Shown piece by piece: positions 1 through 8,680 of a DNA stretch of 35,159 nt; within the stretch, counting starts at the first letter, position 1, and the number at the start of each line of letters is the position of its first letter. The notes under the pieces were generated by a model. The model saw only the letters and a list, made by a program, of their open reading frames with translations, did no database searches and was not told the DNA's origin. The DNA lies in contig NZ_LNGH01000056.1 in NCBI RefSeq assembly GCF_011057715.1, forward strand, positions 1-35,159, written 5' to 3'. Position numbers and translations under genes: made by a program. The stretch comes from Marinitoga sp. 38H-ov (GTDB lineage Bacteria > Thermotogota > Thermotogae > Petrotogales > Petrotogaceae).

Positions 1-383
1 TTGAAGGTAATTTACCAAAAACAGAAATGGGTTGGGAAATATATCCAAAGGGATTATACGATAAATTGGTAGAGTTTAATAATAAATATAAACTACCGTT
101 ATATATAACAGAAAATGGAATGGCAGGACCTGATAAATTGATAAATGGTAGAGTGCATGATGATTATAGGATTAAATATTTAAACGACCATTTTGAAGCA
201 GCATTGAAAGCTATTAATGATGGAGTGGATTTAAGAGGATATTTTATATGGTCATTAATGGATAATTTTGAATGGGCTCATGGTTATTCTAAAAGATTTG
301 GTTTAGTTTATGTTGATTATACTACTCTTAAGAGATATTTGAAAGATAGCGCTTTGTGGTATAGGGAATTTAATATTAAATGA
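1..383 (+). CDS. GH1 beta-glycosidase, C-terminal part (5' end outside window)
   Basis: This is the last ~127 residues of a glycoside hydrolase family 1 enzyme, a retaining exo-acting beta-glucosidase/beta-galactosidase. The frame is open from base 3, before the first internal ATG at 27, so the gene enters from the left. The catalytic nucleophile is the Glu of YITENG (codon 111-113). The conserved C-terminal GH1 blocks follow: [20 protein letters not shown] and then [17 protein letters not shown]. The reading frame is intact to the TGA. The next gene, also GH1, begins 10 bases later and is broken, so this copy is the functional GH1 at this locus as far as can be seen. The substrate (gluco-, galacto- or mannoside) cannot be read from the C-terminus. 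Family assignment is firm; specificity is unknown. Confidence 0.93.
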   Translation, partial: EGNLPKTEMGWEIYPKGLYDKLVEFNNKYKLPLYITENGMAGPDKLINGRVHDDYRIKYLNDHFEAALKAINDGVDLRGYFIWSLMDNFEWAHGYSKRFGLVYVDYTTLKRYLKDSALWYREFNIK

Positions 384-393
384 GGTGAATTAT

Positions 394-1855
394 ATGAAAA
401 AATTTCCTGAAGATTTCTTATTTGGTATATCGATGTCGGGGTTCCAATTTGAAATGGGAGGAAAAGAGATAGATAAGTATTCCGATTGGTATAAATGGAC
501 TCATGATGTAAGGATTATTAATTAGGATTAGTAAGTGGAGATTTTCCGGAAAATGGAGTTAATTATTGGGAATTATATCAAGAAGATAATAAATTAATGG
601 AAAAATTAGGATTAAATATTGTAAGAATAGGTATTATAAATAGTCAAGAATATTTCCAACCCCTACATTTGATGTAAAAATGAAAGTTATTGAAGAAAAT
701 GAAGATATCATTTCTATAGAAATAGATGAATGTGATATTTTAGAATTAAAAAAAATAGCAAATATAAAAGCTTTAGAGCATTATAAAAAGATTATAAATG
801 ATTTAAAAGAAAAAAATATTAAGGTTATGGTTGATTTAAATCATTTTTCATTGCCGTTATGGATTCATAATCCAATAAATGTTAATTTATATAATAAAGG
901 ACCGTATGGATGGGCTGATAAAAATACAGTAATTGAATTTGTAAAATACGGTTCTTTTCTAGCAAAAGAATTTGATGATATAGTTGATTATTGGGCTACA
1001 ATAAACGAGCCACAAATTGTATCATCTTTAGCTTATTTACAACCAAAATCTGGATTCCCACCATCAATAATTAATGAAGAATATTATAAATTAGCTCAAA
1101 AGCATCAAGCTGAAGCACATTGTAGAGCTTATGATTCTATGAAAAAATATACGAATAAACCTATTGGTTTTATTTATTCTTTTACTTGGATAGATGTTGA
1201 AAATCAAGAAGATAAAGATATTGTAGAATATGCAAAATATTTTAATAACTATCATTTTACCGATATGATTTTTAAAGGTAATATTAATTTTGATATTAAC
1301 AAAAGAAAAAATTATAGAAAAGATATGCATGGTAAAACTGATTATTTAGGTATAAATTATTATACTAGAACTGTTGTAAAAAAGGTTAATGATAACTGGA
1401 GAGTTGTTAGTGGGTATGGATATTCGTGTAAAGATAAATTTTCAAAAGCAAATAAACCAGTTACTAATATGGGATGGGAGGTATATCCGGAGGGGATTAA
1501 AAAAATTATTCTTGAGATTAAAGAAAGATATAATAATCCTTTAATGTTTATTACAGAAAATGGCATTGCTGATAAAGGAGATATTCAGCCATATTTTATT
1601 GTATCACATTTAATGAATATACACGAAGCAATAGAATTAGGAGCAAATGTAAAGGCTTATATGTATTGGTCAATTTTAGATAATTATGAATGGCCAGAAG
1701 TTTTTTCGAAAAGATTTGGATTGATTCATGTGAATTACAGTACAAAAAAAAGAACATGTAAACCAGCATATTTTGTATATAAAGATATTATAGAAAATAA
1801 AGGGATTAATAACTATTTGATTAATTATATAAAATACCCATATAAGTTAGGATAG
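394..1855 (+). pseudogene. Broken GH1 beta-glycosidase (archaeal-type) with two frameshifts
   Basis: Translation starts at ATG 394 after a GAGGTG ribosome site and gives [20 protein letters not shown], the GH1 N-terminus of the Pyrococcus/Sulfolobus beta-glycosidase type. It hits TAG at 523-525. Homologous sequence (GLVSGDFPENGVNYWELYQE) resumes from 525 in another frame, as if one T were missing in the TTAATTAGGA stretch. That frame ends at TAA 675-677. From about 644 a third frame continues to 1855, and a TAG at 641-643 sits where a conserved Trp codon is expected. The remaining ORF (680-1855) holds the acid/base Glu in TINEPQ (1007-1009) and the nucleophile Glu in FITENG (1556-1558). It lacks the first barrel strands, so independent function is unlikely. 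Sequencing errors are possible but two indels plus a stop make decay likelier. Confidence 0.85.
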
Positions 1856-1865
1856 AGGTGATAAT

Positions 1866-2858
1866 ATGGCAACTTTGAGGGAAATTTCTAAAAATATAGG
1901 AATATCAATTGCTACAATATCTAGAGTAATAAATGGTGCAGATAATGTGTCCGAAGAAACAAGGAAGAAGGTTTTAAAAGCTTTAAAAGAATATCATTAT
2001 CAACCCCCTCAGGTTGCAAAAAGAAAATTACATTATCTAGTAGGAATTATTGTTCCAAATCTTTTAGGAAATCATTATAATATTATATCTGAAAGTATAG
2101 AGTTAGAGTTATCAAAATATGGATATGATAGTTTTGTTACTTCGACTCATATGTTGTTAAATAAGGAAATAGATATATTAGAACAATTTTTTTCAAGAAG
2201 AGTTGATGGAATAATAGTATGTACTACAAAAAATGATGATAAACATATTGAAAAATTAATTAGATCAGCTATACCTGTTGTTGCAGTTGATAGAAATGAT
2301 AGTGATATAAATGTTGATACAGTAGGAATTGACAATTATCACTCGGCATTTTCAGCTATGAAATATTTATTTAATAAAGGACATAAGGATATACTTTTTG
2401 TTAGCGGTGAGAGGGAATATTACTCAGCAAAAATAAGGGAAAAAGCTGTAGTAGATTTTTCAAAAAAATATGATATTAATTTAAAGATTTTAGATGGTAA
2501 TTTTGAATTTGAAGGTGGATATTATTCTATAAAAAAATATTTAGAAAAAAATGGTAAAGATTTTTCAGCTATATTTTTTATTAATGATCAAGTTGCACTT
2601 GGTGGAACTAGGGCAATATATGAGGCGGGATATTTAATACCAGATGATATTTCTATTATTGGGTTTGATAATGATAAATATTCTAAATATTTATATCCAC
2701 CATTAACAACGGTGCATCAGCCTAGAAAAGAAATGGGAGAAAATGCTGCAAAACTTTTGATTGAAAGAATAAAAGGAAATGGAAGTAAAGTTAAAAGAAA
2801 AATTGTATTACCAACTAAAATAATAGAAAGAAATTCTGTAAAAGAGGTGGAGAAATGA
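1866..2858 (+). CDS. LacI-family transcriptional regulator
   Basis: A 330-residue DNA-binding regulator with the full LacI/GalR architecture. Residues 3-22 are the helix-turn-helix (TLREISKNIGISIATISRVI), followed by the hinge region and a periplasmic-binding-protein-like sugar sensor domain from about residue 60. The sensor domain includes typical motifs such as DGIIVCT, VVAVDRN and the late block IIGFDNDKYSKYLYPPLTTV. A GAGGTG ribosome site precedes the ATG. Its stop overlaps the start of the GH130 gene (ATGA), so the two are translationally coupled. It probably controls the surrounding glycosidase genes in response to an oligosaccharide-derived ligand. This is inferred from position only; no operator palindrome was identified with confidence. 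Confidence 0.93.
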   Translation: MATLREISKNIGISIATISRVINGADNVSEETRKKVLKALKEYHYQPPQVAKRKLHYLVGIIVPNLLGNHYNIISESIELELSKYGYDSFVTSTHMLLNKEIDILEQFFSRRVDGIIVCTTKNDDKHIEKLIRSAIPVVAVDRNDSDINVDTVGIDNYHSAFSAMKYLFNKGHKDILFVSGEREYYSAKIREKAVVDFSKKYDINLKILDGNFEFEGGYYSIKKYLEKNGKDFSAIFFINDQVALGGTRAIYEAGYLIPDDISIIGFDNDKYSKYLYPPLTTVHQPRKEMGENAAKLLIERIKGNGSKVKRKIVLPTKIIERNSVKEVEK

Positions 2859-3793
2859 TACCCTGGGAAGAAAGAAAAAATAGTAATGAAATTATTTGGA
2901 GGTATTCAAAAAATCCAATAACAAAAAGAAATCAATTTAAAAGTGGAGCAAGAATTTTTAATTCAGCTGTTTTACCATATAATGAAGAATTTATAGGTGT
3001 ATTTAGAGTTGATCATTATAATACAGTTCCAAATCTTCACATTGGAAGAAGTGAAGATGGATTAAATTGGGTTTTTGATGAAAATATAATTAAATGGGTA
3101 GATGAAAATGGAAATATATCTATTCCTGATTATGCATATGATCCTAGATTAGTAAAAATAGATGAACAATATTATATTACATTTTGCACTGATTTACATG
3201 GTCCAACTATAGGAATAGGAAGAACAAAAGATTTTGTTAATTTTGAAAGACTTCCAGAAGCTTTTTTGCCTTTTAATAGAAATGGTGTTTTATTTCCCAG
3301 AAAAATAAAAGGAAAATATTATATGCTTAGTAGGCCAAGTGATAATGGACATACACCATTTGGAGATATATTTATTAGTGAAAGTTATGATTTTATACAT
3401 TGGGGGAATCATCAGTGGTTAATGGGTAAAAAAAGCGATTCGTGGTGGGAAAACTTAAAAATTGGTGCCGGTCCAATACCAATAGAAACTTCAGATGGAT
3501 GGTTATTAATATATCATGGAGTTACAAATACATGTAATGGATATGTATATAGCTTTGGAACTGCATTATTAGATTTGGAAAATCCATCAAAAGTGTTATA
3601 TAGATCAAAAAGATATTTAATGACACCTGAAGAAACATATGAAACTGTAGGATTTGTTCCAAATGTAGTATTTCCATGTTCAGCTTTGGTTGAAGATAAT
3701 AAAGTTGCTATATATTATGGTGCTGCTGATACATATATAGGTATCGCCTTTGCTTATTTAGATGAATTAATTGAATTTACAAAAAGAAGTTGA
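2855..3793 (+). CDS. GH130 glycoside phosphorylase (beta-mannoside phosphorylase-like)
   Basis: A 312-residue five-bladed-propeller enzyme of glycoside hydrolase family 130. The family phosphorolyses beta-mannosides, releasing mannose 1-phosphate. Family hallmarks visible are the early SGARIFNSAV block with FRVDH, the proposed proton-donor Asp96 in YAYDPRL, the R/S segment FPRKIKGKYYMLSRPSDN, and GAGPIPIETSDGWLLIYHGV. No signal peptide is seen, so the enzyme is cytoplasmic and would act on imported oligosaccharides. It overlaps the LacI regulator by four bases and is followed by a strong terminator, so it ends the sugar operon. Whether it prefers mannosyl-glucose, beta-1,4-mannooligosaccharides or beta-1,2-mannosides cannot be told here. 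Confidence 0.88.
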   Translation: MIPWEERKNSNEIIWRYSKNPITKRNQFKSGARIFNSAVLPYNEEFIGVFRVDHYNTVPNLHIGRSEDGLNWVFDENIIKWVDENGNISIPDYAYDPRLVKIDEQYYITFCTDLHGPTIGIGRTKDFVNFERLPEAFLPFNRNGVLFPRKIKGKYYMLSRPSDNGHTPFGDIFISESYDFIHWGNHQWLMGKKSDSWWENLKIGAGPIPIETSDGWLLIYHGVTNTCNGYVYSFGTALLDLENPSKVLYRSKRYLMTPEETYETVGFVPNVVFPCSALVEDNKVAIYYGAADTYIGIAFAYLDELIEFTKRS

Positions 3794-3826
3794 AGAATTC
3801 CCATTGGAATTCTTCTTATTTTTTTT
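3792..3826 (+). terminator. Rho-independent terminator of the glycosidase operon
   Basis: A perfect 10-bp stem (GAAGAATTCC at 3792-3801 with GGAATTCTTC at 3806-3815), a 4-base loop, and a T-run at 3819-3826. It begins inside the stop region of the GH130 gene. Confidence 0.93.
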
Positions 3827-3827
3827 A

Positions 3828-3856
3828 TTCAAACTTAAAAATAATTATGGTATAAT
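3828..3856 (+). promoter_or_regulatory. Sigma-A-type promoter of yqeY
   Basis: A perfect -10 TATAAT at 3851-3856 with a weaker -35 (TTCAAA, 3828-3833) at 17-base spacing. It lies between the preceding terminator and the yqeY ribosome site (AAAGGAG). Confidence 0.7.
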
Positions 3857-3880
3857 GATAAAAATGAAAGGAGTGATATT

Positions 3881-4318
3881 ATGGATTTAAAAGCAAAATT
3901 AAATGAAGATTTAAAAAAGTATATGAAAGAAAAAAATACAAAAGCTTTAAATGCAATTAAAATATTAAAAACAGAAATAAAAAAAGCTGAGATTGAAAAA
4001 TTAGATGAATTAAATGATGAAGAAATACTTTCATTAATTAGAAAACAAATAAAAATGAGACAAGATTCTATACAACAATATAAAGAAGCAAACAGAGAAG
4101 ATTTAGTGGAAGAAGAAGAATATGAATTAAATATATTAAAAGAATATCTTCCGCCTGAATTATCAGATGAAGAATTGGAGAAAATAATAAAAAATATTAT
4201 TGAAGAATTAGGAGAAAATGCAAAATTTGGTCAAGTAATGGGAAAGGCTATGAAAGAATTAAAGGGAAAAGTTGATGGTAATAGAGTAAATTCTATGGTG
4301 AAAAAGTTTCTTTCTTAA
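3881..4318 (+). CDS. yqeY: GatB/YqeY domain protein
   Basis: A 145-residue protein with the whole-length YqeY fold, close to the usual ~148 residues. It is helical and highly charged, with the family blocks MDLKAKLNEDLKKYMKEKN, ALNAIKILKTEIKKAEIEK, EYLPPELSDEELEKII and the C-terminal FGQVMGKAMKELKGKVDGN. The domain resembles the C-terminal tail of GatB, which binds tRNA in the amidotransferase complex. The role of the free-standing protein is not established beyond that relation. The next gene starts one base after its stop, so the two are probably co-transcribed. A gatC gene lies elsewhere in the window at 25951. Confidence 0.93.
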   Translation: MDLKAKLNEDLKKYMKEKNTKALNAIKILKTEIKKAEIEKLDELNDEEILSLIRKQIKMRQDSIQQYKEANREDLVEEEEYELNILKEYLPPELSDEELEKIIKNIIEELGENAKFGQVMGKAMKELKGKVDGNRVNSMVKKFLS

Positions 4319-4319
4319 T

Positions 4320-5477
4320 ATGAAAAAAATATATTTATTTATTTTTCTAATTATAGTTTCTATAAATTTTTCACAAATTAAAATAGAAAAAGATACCGTT
4401 CTTTTAAAACAATACTCAAATTCTTGGATAATGAATCAAATTATTCAAGAATTTGAGTCTAAGTTGTTATATTCTTATAATGTATATAAAAATGATGAAA
4501 ATATTGATTACGATATAAAATTAGAGTTTACTGAAGATTCATCAAAAAATGCTATAAGAGTAGTTGTATCTTTGGAGAGTACAAAATTGGATTTATCAGA
4601 AAAAATAATTGACAATGATAATTGGGTGAAAAATTTTGCGACAAAAGTTCTTGAAAAAATTTCATTTAATAGATTTATGCATGATAAAAATTGGAATTTT
4701 ATTCAATTAACCTATTGGGATGGAATTGATGAATATCCATATATTTCTTCAAATGGTGAAAAAATAATTTTTATATCAGATCGTTATATTGGAAATAGAA
4801 ATGTCTGGGGATATGATTTAGAAAAAAATAAATATATAAATATTCCATTAGATTTTTCTTCTGAATATTTCCCTAATATAACAGAAGATGGGACTTTTGT
4901 TTTTCAGAGCTCATTATATGGAAAATGGGATGTTTTATTATATAACCCTGAAAATGAAGAGATTTATAGAATTTCAAATGATTCATATAATGCATATACA
5001 CCATATTATAAAAATGGAGTAGTATATTTTTCTGTAGAAGAAAGAAACGGGGAAAGCTGGACAGAAATATACAAATATTCATTAAAAGATAATCAAATAA
5101 ATAAAATAACATCTTTAAAAAATACATTTAAATTTAGACCGTCAATTTATAAAAATTATGTTATTTTTCAAATGATTGATCCAAAAACTGGACAAAGCGA
5201 TATATATTCATATGATAAAGAATTAAAACCAATTATTCTTTCTGAATTAAATGAAGTTGATCCTATAGCTAATGATAACTATATTGTTTTTTCAAAATTA
5301 AAAAATGGTTATTATAGAATAACTTTATTTGATCCTATAACAAAAAAAGAAGAATACCTAACTATGGGGATTTCAGATGATGCTTTTTATCCGTATATAT
5401 ATAATAATATTATTCTTTTTTCGCTATACTACAAAAATGGAGAGCCTGACATTTTTGCAATCAGGCTCTCAGAATAA
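4320..5477 (+). CDS. Secreted TolB-like beta-propeller protein
   Basis: A 385-residue protein with an N-terminal signal peptide (MKKIYLFIFLIIVSINFS) followed by a mixed domain to about residue 125. The rest resembles PD40/TolB beta-propeller repeats: recurring units of the type YPYISSNGEKIIFISDR, YFPNITEDGTFVFQS and PYIYNNIILFSL, with D-I-Y/W endings such as QSDIYSYD and EPDIFAIR. This arrangement matches TolB (N-terminal alpha/beta domain plus propeller). No tolQRA, ompA or pal genes are adjacent, so a classic Tol role is unproven. It probably works in the periplasm under the toga. Its last codons contain a hairpin that also serves as terminator for the convergent cheW. Confidence 0.75.
   Translation: MKKIYLFIFLIIVSINFSQIKIEKDTVLLKQYSNSWIMNQIIQEFESKLLYSYNVYKNDENIDYDIKLEFTEDSSKNAIRVVVSLESTKLDLSEKIIDNDNWVKNFATKVLEKISFNRFMHDKNWNFIQLTYWDGIDEYPYISSNGEKIIFISDRYIGNRNVWGYDLEKNKYINIPLDFSSEYFPNITEDGTFVFQSSLYGKWDVLLYNPENEEIYRISNDSYNAYTPYYKNGVVYFSVEERNGESWTEIYKYSLKDNQINKITSLKNTFKFRPSIYKNYVIFQMIDPKTGQSDIYSYDKELKPIILSELNEVDPIANDNYIVFSKLKNGYYRITLFDPITKKEEYLTMGISDDAFYPYIYNNIILFSLYYKNGEPDIFAIRLSE
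5440..5470. terminator. Hairpin terminator, inside the propeller gene's 3' end, serving cheW
   Basis: A 10-bp perfect inverted repeat (GAGAGCCTGA 5440-5449 / TCAGGCTCTC 5461-5470). On the - strand it is followed by CATTTTTG, giving a plausible U-tract for cheW. On the + strand the downstream tract is poor (ATAATTATTTAATT). The hairpin lies within the coding sequence of the propeller protein. Confidence 0.72.
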
Positions 5478-5933
5478 TTATTTAATTAACTTATCTAATT
5501 CTATTTTTTCATCTTTAGAAAGAATTTTTTCAACATCGATTAAAAAAATCATACTATCATTAGTTTTTATAATCCCGCTAATATAATCAGCTTTATTTCC
5601 TCCAATAGTTGGTGACTCTTCTATTTGTTCTTGCATAACATTCATAACTTCCTTAACTTCATCAACCATAAGTCCAAATTTCTTTTCCTCTAATTTTACA
5701 ACCAAAACTTTTGATTTGCTTTTATCTTCAAATTGTGGATAATTAAATTTTAGTCTTAAGTTTATTATAGGGAGTACACCATTTCTAAAATTAACGATAC
5801 CTTCAATATAGTCTGAAGCTTCAGGGACTTTAGTTGTTTTTTGATACTCAATTACAGTATCAACATGATTAATGTCAATTGCAAATCTTTCCTCGCCTAC
5901 ATAAAAGCTTACTGCTTTTAATTCAATAGACAT
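5478..5933 (-). CDS. cheW: CheW chemotaxis coupling protein
   Basis: A 151-residue protein consisting of a single CheW domain. CheW links chemoreceptors to the histidine kinase CheA in signalling arrays at the membrane. Typical blocks are FYVGEERFAIDINHVDTVIE, the central YIEGIVNFRNGVLPIINLR (the most conserved CheW segment), GLMVDEVKEVM, and YISGIIKTNDSMIFLIDVEK. The start is supported by AAGGAGG seven bases upstream of the ATG. It is divergent from the MCP at 6049 and convergent with the propeller gene (stops abut at 5477/5478). No cheA or cheY is in the window, so it must work with a distant core cluster. Confidence 0.95.
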   Translation of the reverse strand: MSIELKAVSFYVGEERFAIDINHVDTVIEYQKTTKVPEASDYIEGIVNFRNGVLPIINLRLKFNYPQFEDKSKSKVLVVKLEEKKFGLMVDEVKEVMNVMQEQIEESPTIGGNKADYISGIIKTNDSMIFLIDVEKILSKDEKIELDKLIK

Positions 5934-5987
5934 ATTATAACCTCCTTTTCTTTTTTCAATAATATTATATCATAAATATATCAAACA

Positions 5988-6016
5988 TTGAAATTATATA
6001 GAAAAAATGCTATAAT
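5988..6016 (+). promoter_or_regulatory. Strong promoter of the chemoreceptor gene
   Basis: TTGAAA (5988-5993), a 17-base spacer and a perfect TATAAT (6011-6016), 32 bases ahead of the GTG start. This is the best-matching -35/-10 pair in the window. Confidence 0.82.
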
Positions 6017-6048
6017 ATATTTGAATTATATTTTTTAGGAGGGATATT

Positions 6049-8196
6049 GTGAATTTTAGAAATAAACTAGTTCTTATTTTTCTTTTAATCCTAGTAATAC
6101 CGTTTATCATTATTGGTTATATTTCATTAAATTCTTCACAAAAATCTTTAGAAAATGAGATTAAATTTAATTTTCGTAATATAGTTGATTCGAAAATTTT
6201 TGAGTTAAATTTATTAATAGATAATTATAAAAGTTCATTAGAAAATATAGCTAATTTACAATATATACCAATTATGTTAAAATCGATGGATTCATATTTT
6301 AAAGATTTTAAAGATATAAAAAATTTAAAAGATGTTTACGTTTCTCAAAATCCTTATTCGGAAGAAGAAAGATTTAAATTAAATAATGTTAATGAAGAAG
6401 AATTAGGAAAGTATGGTGATGATGAATTTACAATATCTGATTATGATTTGATTCATAGAAAATATCATCCAAATTTAGTTAATTATGCTTTATCACAAAA
6501 TTTAGAAGATATATACTTAATTAATAAAAATGGAGATATAATATATTCGTTAAAAAAAGGGAATGATTTTACAGAAAATATAGAAAATAGTGAGATTAAA
6601 AACACTACTTTTGGAAATTTATATAGTTTGTTAAAAGAACAATCAGATGATAATATAAGTATAGTTTTATCAGATATAGACTTATACAATAAAAAACCTA
6701 CTCTTTTTATTGGGATGCCATTTATATATAGATTTGCAAGATATGGTTATATTGTTATTTCTGTAAACTTTGAGAAACTAGGTAATTCTTTATTTAAATC
6801 TTTAAATGAAGATCCTTCTACAAGTATATATATATTGAATGCTGACAATAAATTAATAACTAGTTTAGAGAATGTTGAATTAGGTTCCGTTATTACGCAA
6901 TATTCTCAAAATCTTGATAAAATTTCAAAATATAAAAATTATTTAAACAAAAATGTTTTAGGTGTCACACATAATTTTGATAATTTAAATAATATAAAAT
7001 TAGTTTTAGAAAAAGATGAAAAAATAGTATTTAAGCCAATTTCCGAATTAAGAAATACATTGATTATAACTATAATTATTACCATTATAATTGCTGTTAT
7101 AATATCGGTATTATTTTCAAGTAGTATAACTAAGCCAATAAAGATAATTGAACAACATGCAGTATCTGTTTCAAAAGGTAATCTAAAAAAAGACATTGAA
7201 ATTAATAGAAAAGATGAAATAGGTTTAATTGCTAATATTTTTAATTCGTTAAAAAATAATATAAAAGAAATTGTATTATTGTTTAATAAATATTCTAATA
7301 CATTGAAAAATGTAGAAGGGAATTTAGATAATTCTTCAAATGAATTAATAAAAGTAACAAATAATACTTTTGAATCTTTCGAAGAAATTAAAAATAATTT
7401 AGAAATAGTAGCTTCATCTGTTGAAGAGACAACCGCTAATATAGAAGAAATAGCATCAGGAGCTGATTTATTATACGTTTCTGCAAATGAATTACACGAA
7501 AAAACTAAGGAAATAAATACTAATGCAAATTCAGGTAAAAATAGAATCCAAAATATGATAAATGATGTTTCCAATATAGAAAAATTAGTTAATAAGAGTA
7601 ATAATATGATAAATAATTTATTTGAAAAATCTAAAGCTATAGAGGAAATTGTTAAACAAATATCAGAAATTTCGAAGCAAACTAATTTATTGGCTTTAAA
7701 TGCAGCTATAGAAGCAGCAAGAGCGGGTGAAGCAGGTAAAGGATTTGCTGTTGTGGCTGATGAAATCAGAAAATTGGCAGATGAATCTAATGTTTCTGCT
7801 TCAAATATTTCAGAAAATTTAAATTCATTAGTAAATGACGCTAGCTTAGCCTTGAATGAAAGCTCTAATATAACAAAAACTGTTAATCAAATAATAAATT
7901 CTATTAAAGAGATTGGTATTCAAATGGAATCTATATTATCTGAAATTACTAATATTTCTGAAATGGTTGAAAATACGTCAAATATATCAAATCAACAGAA
8001 ATTATCAACATCTGAGATATCAAAAGCAATTGAATCTATATCTATTTCAATACAGCAAATAACTGAAAAAATAGATGGAGTATCATTGATGATGATAAAC
8101 CAAAAAGAAAAGGTTGAGAAATTTGACGATTTAATTGAAGAGTTAGAAAAAATGACAAATGATATGATAAACTATTCGAATAAATTTGAGTTATAA
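6049..8196 (+). CDS. Methyl-accepting chemotaxis protein
   Basis: A 715-residue transmembrane chemoreceptor starting at GTG 6049 after an AGGAGGG ribosome site. It has TM1 at about residues 6-28, a large extracytoplasmic sensor (about 30-335, probably dCache-like) and TM2 at about 337-358. A HAMP segment follows ([20 protein letters not shown]) and then a long coiled-coil signalling domain. The conserved hairpin tip is at about residues 540-580, with [20 protein letters not shown] and [18 protein letters not shown]. The candidate methylation regions are the Glu/Gln-rich helices on either side. It carries no C-terminal CheR-binding pentapeptide. It sits back to back with cheW and ends at a strong terminator, so it is a stand-alone transcription unit. 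The ligand is unknown. Confidence 0.95.
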   Translation: MNFRNKLVLIFLLILVIPFIIIGYISLNSSQKSLENEIKFNFRNIVDSKIFELNLLIDNYKSSLENIANLQYIPIMLKSMDSYFKDFKDIKNLKDVYVSQNPYSEEERFKLNNVNEEELGKYGDDEFTISDYDLIHRKYHPNLVNYALSQNLEDIYLINKNGDIIYSLKKGNDFTENIENSEIKNTTFGNLYSLLKEQSDDNISIVLSDIDLYNKKPTLFIGMPFIYRFARYGYIVISVNFEKLGNSLFKSLNEDPSTSIYILNADNKLITSLENVELGSVITQYSQNLDKISKYKNYLNKNVLGVTHNFDNLNNIKLVLEKDEKIVFKPISELRNTLIITIIITIIIAVIISVLFSSSITKPIKIIEQHAVSVSKGNLKKDIEINRKDEIGLIANIFNSLKNNIKEIVLLFNKYSNTLKNVEGNLDNSSNELIKVTNNTFESFEEIKNNLEIVASSVEETTANIEEIASGADLLYVSANELHEKTKEINTNANSGKNRIQNMINDVSNIEKLVNKSNNMINNLFEKSKAIEEIVKQISEISKQTNLLALNAAIEAARAGEAGKGFAVVADEIRKLADESNVSASNISENLNSLVNDASLALNESSNITKTVNQIINSIKEIGIQMESILSEITNISEMVENTSNISNQQKLSTSEISKAIESISISIQQITEKIDGVSLMMINQKEKVEKFDDLIEELEKMTNDMINYSNKFEL

Positions 8197-8241
8197 ATAA
8201 ATATCAGAAATTTTAATCTGAGTTAAAAAATGAAATAATAA

Positions 8242-8287
8242 AAAACACCCCTGAAAATGAGAAAATAAAAGTAAGGGGTGTTTTTTT
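8242..8287. terminator. Terminator after the chemoreceptor gene (bidirectional form)
   Basis: An 11-bp stem (AAAACACCCCT 8242-8252 / AGGGGTGTTTT 8274-8284) with a 21-base A-rich loop, followed by a T-run to 8287. The A-run on the left side makes it usable in both directions. Confidence 0.85.
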
Positions 8288-8640
8288 AATTGCAAAGTAA
8301 AGATATATGATACGATATTTTTAATAAACACATTGAAAAAATTGTTGAATCAAATGAAAAAATGTTTTTTTAATATTTATAGAGGGTTTGATATATAATT
8401 TAGATCAATATACAAATATGTCAAGACATTATGTTCTAATTGAAATTTTCTTTTGACAATTAAATGTGAATATATCAAAAAACAAGAAATGAATATATTA
8501 TAGAATATTACATAAATTTTTTGAAAGTCAAGATTAAATAATATAGCTCTAGTAGAGTACTGGAGCCATGTTGGATAAATCTTTTATTCATTTTTTTTTA
8601 ATTGTACCGTTTTTGGGGAGTGCATCATATAAAAGAGGTA
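8285..8640 (+). other. Gene-poor spacer with decayed coding traces and an orphan hairpin
   Basis: No intact gene is seen here. From about 8290 a frame reads YDIFNKHIEKIVESNEKMFF with a TGA just before it and a TAA at 8371-8373. From 8382 another frame reads GLIYNLDQYTNMSRHYVLIE and continues through TGA codons as NVNISKNKK and YYRILHKFFESQD. This looks like the remnant of a gene degraded by stops and a frameshift, but the family is not recognised. At 8546-8566 a 9-bp stem with one G-T pair (GCTCTAGTA / TACTGGAGC) and a GAG loop stands alone with no T-run, so it is not a terminator. It could be an end hairpin of a lost mobile element. Confidence 0.3.
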
Positions 8641-8655
8641 TTTTTTTATAAAATA

Positions 8656-8664
8656 TGTTATAAT
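8656..8664 (+). promoter_or_regulatory. Extended -10 promoter of the adenylate cyclase cluster
   Basis: TGTTATAAT (8656-8664), a TGnTATAAT extended -10 element, 16 bases before the ATG at 8681. No good -35 box is at the right distance. The close spacing implies a very short leader. Confidence 0.6.
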
Positions 8665-8680
8665 ATATTTAGGTGATATT

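Noticed and set aside
680-1855. A functional truncated GH1 enzyme starting at ATG 680
   Set aside because: There is no ribosome site before 680, and the missing N-terminal barrel strands can be found upstream in other frames, so it is the tail of a broken gene.
6939-7574. A 211-codon - strand ORF inside the chemoreceptor gene
   Set aside because: It is a shadow of the coiled-coil coding sequence; the + strand protein is complete and conserved.
8453-8458. TTGACA as a -35 box of a promoter in the spacer
   Set aside because: No -10-like hexamer lies 16-18 bases downstream (the sequence there is CAAAAA).
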